A program made the position numbers and the translations under genes. Below are positions 24,670-36,200 of a stretch of 64,000 bases of DNA, piece after piece. Origin of the DNA: Botryotinia globosa (taxonomy: Eukaryota > Ascomycota > Leotiomycetes > Helotiales > Sclerotiniaceae); contig RCSZ01000019.1 of the NCBI GenBank assembly GCA_014898425.1, positions 124,001 to 188,000 of the forward strand, in the 5' to 3' direction. The notes below the pieces were generated by a model that had not been told where the DNA came from, made no database searches, and saw only the letters and a list, made by a program, of their open reading frames with translations. Position 1 is the stretch's first letter; every line of letters begins with the position of its first letter.

Positions 24670-24770
24670 GTAAATTTTGTTGCATATCGCATTGTTCCAT
24701 GGCAATCTCTCAATTTCCAATGGCAATTCCCTAATTACCATGCGATGACAGATATGCAACAAAACTTTAC
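24670..24770. repeat. imperfect inverted repeat (hairpin, MITE-like)
   Basis: Left arm gtaaattttgttgcatatc (24670-24688) and right arm gatatgcaacaaaactttac (24751-24770) are reverse complements with one extra base. The inner 14 bases pair perfectly. Further in, the arms keep partial complementarity (ccatggcaat against attaccatg). The loop is about 60 bases. No flanking target-site duplication is clear. Confidence 0.6.
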
Positions 24771-26562
24771 AAAATTTCCAGGGTAGTAAAGAAGTTGGTC
24801 ATGCAATGCCCAAGGTCTTCAGTCCCTCATTTGGAATGCGATGTGCATATCTAAGAATACAGCAGTGCAAGATTGAATTCATAAGGGAAAATCAAGATGC
24901 CAGAGTTTGGAAGTGCAGCTTAATCTAAATAACATCCAGTACCGTAATATGTGTGCTGATTTATAAGCAATTGAAGATGGTCTAATGAGCTTTTATAGTT
25001 ATTTTGAGTTTGGTTTGGCGCTTGCTAGTGGTGCAGGTGAACTAAGGGAGTTTGTGACTAGCGGGGGGGGAGATCGGGTGAAAAGTCGAAGATTCATTAG
25101 GGCTTGTCCAGATTTTGCATTTGGGGATGGAGTGAGATGGACGTTTGATGCTATGGGTTTGACCTGGGGGGTGAGGTTAAAATTGGAGGCTAGATCACAA
25201 TGGAATAAGCTTGGGTTAACTTGTTATAAGTTTGTCGGTAGATCTAAAGTTTGAATGTGGCTTGGATCAACGAAGTGAGTGGGCTGCTTATATGGGCGAG
25301 GAACAATATCAATACAAAATATGAATGTAGCCCTGTGACATTAAATTTCTTAAATTTGCGTATATGCAACAAGATGCTGTCAATCAAGACCTCCAAAACT
25401 TAGGTATTTCATGTGTAATACGTCATATGATAGGATAGAGTTAGTTCGATATCGTTTGAAGCAGCCCTGTGTAGTTGACATTCAGCACTCGATCGGCAAC
25501 CCCGCCTCCACCCCCGCCACCTCCCCATATCTTTATGTTCCTTACCTATTTCTCATTTGGGTTCGCTGGATGTAGCAAATCTGATTGAACCCATGCTGTC
25601 AATATTTGAAACACAGGAATAGTAGACGACCTAGATCGCGGAAATAAGAGCAAGATGAACTTCCGTCTAGCTATCAAGATCCAGCAAATCCTACCCTTCT
25701 CGGCCTCCCCAAGATCTTAGATTGAAGTACGACTCGAGAGGTTCAGTAGCCCGGAAGATGTGAGCATGTGAAAATTATCGGACAGTTTTGATGATTTAGA
25801 TGATTCAAATACAAATGAAACAAGGTTTCAAGGAGATTTAACACATGAAATTGTTCCAAAAAGAAGGAAGAATCTGTTATTGGGGACCTCCACTTCCCCT
25901 AATTGAAAACGGTTTCCGGACTTAAAATCAGCAACCAAGTGCTCCCTCTTGGTCTAAATGAAAACTGATAGAGATCATTCTATTTCTACACTGAGAAACA
26001 ATGCAATGGCTTTTCTCGTTACGACCCTGACGACACGCTTCAAAGTATACGGATAGGTCTGACGTTGAGATGAGGTCTGTGAGATGATATCGGGACCCTC
26101 AATACTTCCATCCAGGTAAGCCTTCACAAGCCTGCTTAATACTCCTTGTGACTTCTATATTATAGTGTTGCCAGTTGATGAGACATAACTACACTTTCGA
26201 TAAATATAATGATATCTCGGCACACCAGCTAGATGCTTCGAGCGTTCTCTGAAAAGGCTAGCATTCTGGACAATTTTGAGAGTAGAAGCATGTAGACTCA
26301 ATAATCTTGTACTTTATATCTATACTCGGAGCACTCAGATTGCATTTGACCCTTTGATCGTTTCTCTTATGTTCCTGAGACAGCTTGTGGATACTTGCAT
26401 TAATACTACAGATCCGCTCCACCATCAACCAAAATTTCAAGCCGGAGGTTCTTAGGATACATTTTAATCCTCAGAGAGTTGCAATCTAGAAGAGGAGGTG
26501 AAAGACCACTATCGATCACCTTTCAACCTTGTGAAGAGATCGCATGCAGTTTGATAGTCATT

Positions 26563-26632
26563 CTGTGAGCACTTACTCCATAGGAATCATTTGTAGACAG
26601 TATTTATATTACTGTGAGCACCCGATCCATAG
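26563..26632 (+). repeat. short partial tandem duplication, about 49 bp unit
   Basis: The block ctgtgagcac...tccatag occurs at 26563-26583 and again at 26612-26632. Diverged TAGACA-containing tails follow each copy. Confidence 0.5.
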
Positions 26633-27045
26633 AAACCCTTCATAGAACTCATTGATAGACACAGTAATATATATAAATAAAGGAGAGCGAAAGATTCATA
26701 TCGGTTTAATTATGATAATCATATTGAGACATTGTAAATCTATATAAAACAACATGTCGTCGTAGCTTTGATTGAGCTTTGGTCTTTCTGTCCCGTCCTG
26801 CCTTCGCTCTGTGCTAGCGCATAAGCGGCCGCCTCACGAAACAGCCATCATGTTTCTGTTTCCAATGTGAACATGACCCCGCCAAGAATCAAACTCCCTT
26901 TCAATCAAACAACCACAAGAAAACACAATAAATCATTCTGTGCTACTCATTCGATACTGAAGATTAATATTCCTTAATTCCACTACTTGACCTTCTCGAA
27001 AACACCTCTAAAAAGTCTACACCAACAAGTCATACACCGCCCATC

Positions 27046-29451
27046 ATGGGGGTGTCGGCCATTGACGAACAGCGCCAGGGTAAGCTCGAATTCACGAATG
27101 TTGGAATATGTATACAAATTAATATGAATTACAGCTATTTTGGATGCCATAAAGTCAATCACTCGAGGCGATGTATGTTCCCCCCCTCCGCGATCGAATA
27201 TATGCTGAAACAACTGTAGTGGAAGGTGCTCGTTATCGATGAGGCGACCAAAAAGATAGTGTTTAGTGTCCTAAAGGAAGATGATATTCTCAACGAGAAC
27301 ATCGCCAGTATGTCCATTTATGCGTGCTGAGAGGGCGCTACTAAAGTGATCGCAGATGTGGAAACACTCGAAAGCAGGAGGGAAATGAATCCAGGCATGG
27401 ATGCCATATACCTTCTATCACCCGAACCACATGTCGTCGATTGTTTGTTGGCAGATTTCGAACGTCGAAGATATCGCAAGTCATTCCTAGTATGGGTAGC
27501 CCTTCTCGATCCAACGATGCGCCGGCGTATCGATTCTTCAAGACAAGCACAAGAACAATTGGGCGGATGGGAGACTCTATCCATAGATTTCTATCCTCGC
27601 GAGTCGCATCTAATAACGTTCAGAGATCCTTGGAGTTTTCCCATCTTATTTCACCCAGCATGCGCTCCTTTGGTGCGCGATCATATGCAACTTTTAGCGC
27701 AAAAGGTAGGATTCGTTGGTCAATATGAGCTACAGAATGGAGACTGATTTGATACATAGATCACTGGAATCTGCGTTTCTTTGGGAGAATCCCCGAAAAT
27801 ACGTTATTACAGACCTAAAAATCCTACACATGAAGCAGCGGTTCTCTGTTCTCATCTAGCCAGATTTGTTCAGGAGGAGCTTGATGCGTACCAACAATAT
27901 AATCCCAGTTTCCCACCGCAATCTAATCGACCTCAAGGTGTTCTACTCATAACAGACAGATCAATGGACACATTAGCACCAATACTGCACGAATTCACAT
28001 ACCAAGCCATGGCACACGACCTCCTTCCAATCAAAGACCACGAGAAAGTAACTTACACAACTGTGTTGAATGAAGGAACTGCGCAAGAAGAAGAAAAAGA
28101 AATGGAAATTACTGAGAAAGATAAGATTTGGGTAGAAAATAGGCATCAACATATGAGTAAAACTATCCAAAAGTTGATGAGCGATTTCAAGAAGTTTATC
28201 GCAGATAATCCACATTTCGCCAATCAAGATGCGGAAAATGTTAATATCAGTCAAATCAAAGATATGTTAGCAGGGTTGCCACAATTTCAGGAGATGAAGG
28301 AAGCATACTCTTTACATTTGAATATGGCACAAGAATGTATGAACATCTTCCAACACCATGAGCTCCCAGAAATTGCGTTGGCGGAACAAACTCTAGCCAC
28401 GGGACTGGACGAAGATTACCGAAAACCCAAGGAGATGGGTGCACAAGTTGTTCGTCTGTTAGATAATCCAGCTGTTGCTCCTAAGGAACGATTACGACTT
28501 ATTATACTTTATGTCATATTCCGAGACGGATTGATTACGGAAGATCTAGAACGTCTTTTACATCATTCTGGGCTTCCCCTCTCAGAAATGAATGAAATTC
28601 TAAACCTAGAATTACTAGGGGTACACACCACCAAGAAACTTACAGACTCCAAAACCAAAGCTGTACCAACTCCATTATTCCCACCAAAACCTACACCTAC
28701 TGTAATCAACGAAGAGCTTGCCTTGTCTCGATATGAAACCAATCTCCAACGCTGTCTCGAAGAAATCACCAAAGGGACTTTAGACCCAAATATATTCCCT
28801 TATACAAGACCTCCTACTGATCCATCTGAGGAAATGGCTCTTCAATCACAAGCTTCACTCCGTAGTGCCAAGCCTACATGGGCTCGTGGGCGTAGTACCA
28901 CCCCAGATAACATGCAAAGAATTATTGTTTTCATGGCAGGTGGAGCTACTTACTCAGAAGCAAGAGCTTGCTATGAAATTTCAAAGGATTGTAACAGAGA
29001 TATATTCTTAGCTACCTCACATATGCTCAACCCTAACTTGTTCCTGAAGCAAGTGGGAGATTTGACGGCCGGAAGGAAGCAATTAGATTTACCAATTGAC
29101 AGACCAAAACCAAAAGCTCCGGCCTATCTTTTCAAAGCTAACGATCCACCTCCTCCTCCACCCGTTGTCGCATCACCCAGACCTCAAGTAGGACTTGGAT
29201 TGCCGGGCGGACCAGGGAATGCACCTGGAGGTGTAAGACCTGCGAGAAGCCCAGGGGCTCCGGCTCCGCCAACGAATAGTCCAGGATATGACAGTAAACC
29301 TTTGGCTGTAGGAATGCAACAGATGTCTCTAAATGGGGCAGGAGATGGAGCAGGACATTCCTCCGGCAAATTGGAGAAGAAGAAAGGTGAGGATGGAAAG
29401 GAAGGAAAGGAAAAGAAGAAGAAGATGGGATTCTTCAGGAGTAAGAAATAA
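27046..29451 (+). CDS. SEC1: SEC1: Sec1/Munc18 protein for exocytosis
   Basis: A Sec1/Munc18-family protein of about 733 aa that binds syntaxin/SNARE complexes and drives fusion of secretory vesicles with the plasma membrane at sites of polar growth. Five exons: 27046-27079, 27135-27172, 27220-27307, 27356-27705 and 27760-29451; all phases agree. The start MGVSAIDEQRQ is followed after splicing by LDAIKSITRGDWKVLVIDE, the typical SM N-terminus. Other marks are AIYLLSPEPHVVDCL, GVLLITDRSMDTLAPILHE, LIILYVIFRDGL and IIVFMAGGATYSEARACYE. The C-terminal 120 residues are Pro/Gly-rich and end in a Lys-rich tail, KKKKMGFFRSKK, common in mould Sec1 proteins. It is similar in length to yeast Sec1. Vps45, Vps33 and Sly1 lack such a tail, which supports the Sec1 subgroup. 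Confidence 0.93.
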
Positions 29452-30210
29452 GCAGGTATAATCTAGTCATCGGTCCAGAGTGATGAATAGCGGGTGAACG
29501 TGGGGAAAGTATTGAAATCGTGGTCAAGACATTATGCATGGAACCAAGGCTTAAGCAGCGATATGCCTGCATCCAGGAAGTGAGAGCCAAAGATATGTTC
29601 TAAGCGTGTAAAGAACAAACAAAGGAATCGAAAAATATCGAACAATATTTGCAGAAAGGATTATGCCAGATATTGAAGGGACTTATTGGTAGTCGGTGAA
29701 TGAGGTATACAGGATGTACAAGATAGACAAGCGGCGCAGGAACAAGAGTAGCATGAGCGAGTAATAAGAAATTGAAAATTAATTTATACAACATGATTTG
29801 GTTTAGCTTGATGCGATGTCGTCTGATGTTTACTAGAGGGTGATTTCGATGTTTAAGATTCGCATGAGATATGTTGACAGTGTTCAGGAAGCTCACCCGG
29901 GGGTAGAAAGGGGGGGAGGTTGATCAGGCATCGTGTCCCGGATGAATTTCATAAACTAAAATCAAGAGTCATCACAGTGTCCATTTGGATCCATTTCAAG
30001 GTCAAAATGATTCATTAAACTATGTCAAACATGAGCTTTTCACAATCTTATCTAGTTACGTCCCAATGCTGTATTTGTGTGCTCGTTTTGCATTTCCGTT
30101 GTTATATCTCAAGTACCCCGATATACAAATAAAACAGACTGTGTCATTGCTTCGCTCAATTCTCGTTCTTGACCACCACACGCCTATCAATATATAATGC
30201 CACTGATATA
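29452..30210. other. convergent intergenic region SEC1 / sacsin-like gene
   Basis: About 760 bases holding both 3' ends. No gene is supported; the frames on the minus strand are hydrophobic AT-rich noise. Confidence 0.55.
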
Positions 30211-33200
30211 CTATATATCCTTTTTCGAATTGTCCCTCGCCTCAACAGCAGCTTGTGATGCAGCAGCCTCCTCCCATCCCCTCAAAGCCGCTGCATTTTC
30301 CTCGCAAAAGTTCTTACATGCTCTTTCAAAGACAGAAGCATTGGAGTCTGCAGCCATATCCTGGTACTCTCTCACATTATCCAATCTGATGAAAAGTCTA
30401 AACTGCTCCAAGATCTTTCTTTCGACTTGATTCGCCAGTGCGAGCATCTGCCAATAATCTGCGCCTTTGTGCAAATCGAGAAGTAGATCTAATTTGTGGT
30501 CATTAGCGTCGGCATCTTGAGGGGACGCTGGGTCAACGGTCATCTCCTCCCAGTTGATTGGTTCTTCGTAAGCAGTGTCGATGAGAATGCGAAGAGTGTG
30601 AGCCGTCATCAAATCCAAGAATATCTCATGATCATTGCGCCAGCGACCGGAGAAACTGGCGGTACAGTAACCAGATGCGCATGCCAAAACAACTCTGTGT
30701 GCGTGAAAATGAATGTTCTCGGCGACAAAAACGATATCTATTATCTGCTTTTCCTTGCGATGACCGCGAAGACTGCTGATCAGTGATTGTGCTGACTCGG
30801 ATACGGGTAACTCGACGGTTGGGTGATAAATCGACTTGCAGCCAAGTTCCTTCAACAATTTTTCATATGGACTTAAACTGAGCCGAATACACTCTAACGG
30901 TGGTGCGTCAGTGGAGCTGATAAGCAAGAGGTGCTGAAGAGGCTTCCATGAAGACTGCAAATCTTCAATGGTGACATGCATGGGATCTGAAATGTCCAAG
31001 TTGAGCCAGAGATCAGTTCTGTTTAAGCTGTGAGCATATGCCCCGAAGTACTCTTTGCTGCGCACAAGATTATTTTGAAGATAGTCATATATTTCGAACA
31101 AGTCCGACAGAAAATTAGGGATGTCTGCGCGCAAGATTCTCTTTGATATCTCTACCATGTGCTTAAGATGCTTCCAAACCTCAACCATGAATGGTTCCCC
31201 GTGTTTTGGCACCTTGCTTAAAACCTCTGCAGTTGGTTCCAGGGCCACAAATTGCGTTTTACTCCAACAGATCGCCGCGTATTTGTAGAGAACGACTTCA
31301 GATAATGGGATTGCTGTACTGCATTCTGAGACTCTGTCCATGTTCTCTCGTCGATAAGATGGTTCGCGAGAATTGTCTTTTCGGACTACGAAAATCATCT
31401 TGCGTGCAAGTGCGTTCCAATCATGGTGATTGAATAGATGCGTGGCGGAACTTGGGGCAATTAGTGGCGACAAGATTTTTCTCATTCTTTCATGGATGAT
31501 TGAAGTTGGATCCACGAGTATTCCGTAGTCGCTTGATTTAATCAAAGCTTCGAGAGTTCGTAGGCACTCCATGTAGTCTTGGATCTTGAAACAGCCATTG
31601 TTTTCTCGTCGACGAAGGCCAATCCTGTACCATATAGTGTCGGCTTTTACACTTTCATGAAGAAAATAGCGGTTGTTGTCTTGAAATGCCGCCTTGAAAA
31701 TCTCATCATCGTCATCAAACAACTCATTGGGTGGGTGCATTTTACCGTTTCTATCTGCAGCAAGGGTTAAGGATGACAATGTCTTGACGAGGGTGGAACC
31801 CTGCTTCGCCTTAGATACGATTCCAGTTAAAGTACTAATGAATTGGGTATAAACAGTCTCATTCATTGTCTGTAAAGTTGATGGGAAGTCCCTCGACTCA
31901 AATTTTTGAATCAAGCTTTCAGCAGTAACCAAAGTAACCGACATCAATTCTAGACATTTTTCGGCTCTGGGATAGTCTATGGCCTCAAAATCGATGAGAT
32001 TCGTAAGTTTCTTGTTCCAAGGTGCCAAAAGCTGAGGTTGCTTGGTATACCTTGCGGATGAGGCTGCGATGTACTTGTGCTCCGAGCCCAACGGCAAGTA
32101 CGCAGGCCAAATTGGGAGGAGCTTCAGATACTCAATGGTATTCATATGACCTGTCGTTACATATGATATGATGAGTTCTCGAAGTAGCTGTATCTTTAAT
32201 TAGCAAGGGGACTTTGGACACAAGTGTTGATTGTGCGAATTTACCTTAATGAAATTTGATTTCTTGAGGGCCTGTCCAGTTGCCAATTGAGCGAACAAAC
32301 GCCCAATTGAGGGTTCATCTGGGGCCAGTATACTCAAAGCTTTAATGAATCTTCTTAAAGCTTTATGATCGTCTAGGGACTTCTCGCCATTAGCAATCGA
32401 TTTGGGCATGAGATTTGGTCTGATCGTGTAGAGACCAGGAATACAACTACATAACTGCTCATGTTCTATCTTCGATATTTCAATGATGGTTGGCAGATTT
32501 GCCAGTTCCGACATGGTATAGTATCCCCAGACACCGTTGCACTTTGCTTTGAATAACGGCAGAGAACAAAACGTTTTAGACTTTTGGGACAAATCTTCCA
32601 CAGAGGATGAGGAAGACTTATTCCAGTAATCCCAAAAGAGTTCCAGCCAATGATCAGTCTTTTGATTTAAAACTCTAGATCCTTGAGATTTCATGGATAG
32701 AAGCTCCGGAACGTGGGAAGTTGTCAAGCCTTTGACATTGAACATTTTGCTTCTGACAATTTCGCCTATGCGGTCGTAAGGGTCAATTTTTTCAGGAAAT
32801 ATTAAAATACTTCTAGCGAAGTCAAAAATCTTCACTTCTAAGTTCGTAACGGTGTAGTAGCATCGAGTATTCAGAGGCATGGATGACAGATTCCGCGTTA
32901 ATTGTCCCAGTGTTCCGTCTGCGAGAGGTAACAGTCTGCATCCATCTAATTCTGCCAACTCCTCCGGAGAAACATCCCCCACTGGGATGATCTCACGTAA
33001 AACATTGCCAATCAAATGGGGATCCCTAGTCATCTCCTTCTGAAGACAGTCACCAGCCTCCTTAGACTTGAGGAGCTCACGCAAACCAGAGACGTCCATG
33101 GATTTAGCAACGTCTATCGAGTTGATACCGATGGATATGTGAGCAGGGAAATTTGGTGATAGATTCGGCACCAGATTCTTTAATACTGGAGCAATTTGCT

Positions 33201-36200
33201 TAGAAAATTGTGGCTGCAGGAGATCGAAGACCGTCTCAGACATGTTCATGTTAGTTGCATCAGGGCCTGTAATACGTCGAGGGAATAGCCTCGCTGAACT
33301 GTGAGGAAGCTTTTCCCAAAAAGATTTACATAGTAGTTTCAAGCGACTTCCGTTTGTTAGATTTCTTCTTGGCCAAAATTGGAACGCGTCTTGGCCAATC
33401 TTCTGGGTCAAGCCTTCCAGAAATGTGAAGTAAGCGTATGCCAATTTTTCTTCCAATAACCACGAGTTCCATTTTGATCCCTCGGCCTCAGATAGTTCGC
33501 CTCCAGTAATGAGTGTATTCCTATCTCCGGAGAGAGAAAATGTAGCGTGTATGTGCACTGGCAAATTCGATGCTTCAGGTAGAGGAAGAGTGCTAAACAA
33601 CTTTGGCGTTGGTAGATCAAAAGTTTTTGGGCCCTGTTTATTTTCTGATTGTACCAATGCTGCAATGCCGTACTCTACATTCTTTCTAAGTCTGGATTGA
33701 TATTCACCGCTAGGTGTCTCCTCAATCACTGAATAGACCCACCACTTGTCTTCAGTTGCAGTAACTTCCGGGCCAAGCATCTGCTTTGCAGAACAAATTG
33801 TGTAGTCGGATGTGGATGTTCTTTTCTTCATCTTCACCGACCAGAATAATTCCTTCGCATCGGGTCCCTTGAAGCTGACCACCCGAACTCCTTTCAGGAA
33901 CAGCAGGGAAATTCGAGCTTCTTGAAAATATTTATCCAAAAGCAATCGGACAGAATCTATGGATGGGGGCTCTTGCTTTGCCCTTAGAGGTGAAACATGT
34001 TTCCTCAAAGGGAAGCGAAAAATCGTGCCATCATAATGATCGGAATCACTATCATAGCCCCATAAGTCCTGGAACGGAGCCAGTTGATTTGGGTGAACTT
34101 GCTTGAGCTTGGACAGCAAAATCTTCACTCCTGGTTTCCGTGCCTGCCAATTTCTGTTTAAGGGGAGGCATGCCTGCAATGGATCTAGGATCAACAAGTA
34201 ATCTCCAGAAAGTAAGACTGGATTGTCTGTAAAATGGTACATGGTCTGGCTGCCTCGACCAAACATGCCGATGGTTGATCTATCTTCTCGCTTGCTGCCA
34301 ACACCAACGTTCTTGAAACCTTTGAAGTCGCTATCCTGAAATACTGCATCGTTATGAATCAGCAGAGCTGGCCCCTGGAGATCTTTCATCTCTGGAGTAA
34401 GAAGATTTTCAGTTGGATGATGCCTAGTATCTAACATCCAGTGGACTGCTGATGCTTTAGAATCATCCGCGTTTGCTAAATACTCTTTGAAAGTACTTTC
34501 GATAGGGTAGCGGTCAAGGGTAGTGGATATGCTGGTCGTTATAGCCTCGCACTGTTGAAAGTCCTCGTCATCATCATCGTCGTCAGCGAGTTGCAGTTCT
34601 CCTTTCCTCAAACGCTCACTCAGCTTCTCTATAAACAAGCTATTCACTGTCTGTTCAGAGATTCTCGGATTAGTGAATCTGACTTTATCGACAATCCTGT
34701 CAGACTGCAGTGGCATATCATTGTAAACTATGTCCTCAACCGGGCACAGAATGCTATCTTGATCCAGTATTTTCAAGCCACCCAGAGATTCCCTAGAGTA
34801 TTTGCTGGCCATTTTAATCGTTTCCAAGAGAATCTCGGTGTCGGATTCTTTATGGGGATGGCCAGACCGCTCAATTTGAGCTTGCACACCGAGAATATCT
34901 TTCACACCTGGCCTCGATCTGACATTCATAGCTTTCAAGATATCTTCGTGCATTTTGGCGAATCCGATATCAACATTTCCCAGGAAAGGACTAAGCAGCG
35001 TGCAACCAAAAAAGAATGCGTTGGAAGCAGTGACGAATGAACCATTGTCTGTGAGAACGCATCGACGACGTTTCAATGATTCCGAAACTATATCAGTCCG
35101 TAGATTGTCTCTCAAATAAATAAGGACGGCATTGACAACAGCCCCGTCATCTTTGATGACACCCTGATCAAGCTGGGCAAGTAAGATATCGTCAGGTAAG
35201 ATTTTGTTCCATCCAAGGAATTCAGACCAACGGTGAGATACGGTGAAATGGACGATAGGCAGCCTATAACCTGCACGCAAACGATCTTGAATACCGCGGC
35301 ATTCGCTAGGGCTTACCATTTCGATACCTCCATCGGGTAAAATAGCTGGCAGCCACTTGCGTTTCAGGAATTGCCTGTATTTTGTCGCCGTTGCTTCTGA
35401 TGGAGACCAGGAGCAAGAAGTCTTCAACAAGTTTTCAGCGCGGCTGTGGACTTCTTCTTTTGGAAGAGAACTGTTTAAAAATTTGCCGACTCGCTCATAA
35501 ACAAATAACTCGTCAACTTTAGCCCTCAACCCAAATCTCTTGAAAATTGAACCGTACCGCGCGAATTGATCATCAGTAGGTAACACTTCCTCGTCATTGA
35601 AGAACACGCTTCTCAGCCAGCTGTCTTCTGGGTCTATCAGAACAGAAGCGGTGGCGAACTTGCCGGTTAGACTTCCACCAATTGACTGAGTCGGTACTAT
35701 TGGTAAGCTAATCATAGCTGCTTGTGCTTGTGGAGACAAATCATAGTATGCTTTAAGCATCAGCTCTGCAGTTTGCGCCTTGGACGATGATGACCAAGTG
35801 CATTTTTGAAGTCCCTTCCAAGCCGGAATAATATGATCTTCTAATGCTTCTTTCTTCGATTTACACACACCGAGTTTCTGATAGCTAAGAATTTTTTGGA
35901 TGGGAATGGTCTGCGCATCAACAAATTGGTAGTCTTTGAATATAGGAAGGGGAATTATGCCATCAGTGACCCCAATCGCAGACTTGAAAGTCTCCAGACG
36001 TACCCATGGATACCTTGGAGTAGTGTTAGTTACTTTCAAACTCTGGGTACAAGGATCTGCATACCGACGATCACCATCAATCCCGCATGTCAATCCTCGA
36101 AAAATTGGGAGTTTCTTCATGTGGAGTAAATGGTCGTTTATGTATTTGGAATCAAGCTGTCCTCCAATAGATTTTGCGATATGTTCAATGATGATAAATT

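Larger units (their letters stand above)
24189..27045. other. 2.9 kb gene-free region upstream of SEC1
   Basis: The longest stretch without a gene in the window. It includes an imperfect inverted repeat (24670-24770) and a partial tandem duplication (26563-26632), both listed separately. The only intact ATG frame of note is 89 codons (24985-25254), with no domain. The last 160 bases are A/C-rich, consistent with the SEC1 leader. A non-coding RNA could be transcribed here, but nothing proves it. Confidence 0.5.

Noticed and set aside
24985..25254. 89-codon ATG frame in the gene-free region
   Set aside because: A complete frame but with no homology cues; the length is within chance for this DNA.
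30211..32145. Stand-alone BTB gene starting at an internal ATG
   Set aside because: A clean donor at 32244 and acceptor at 32188 join it in frame to the sacsin part (FIK to LLRELIISYV), and the N-terminal portion continues a sacsin-type block.
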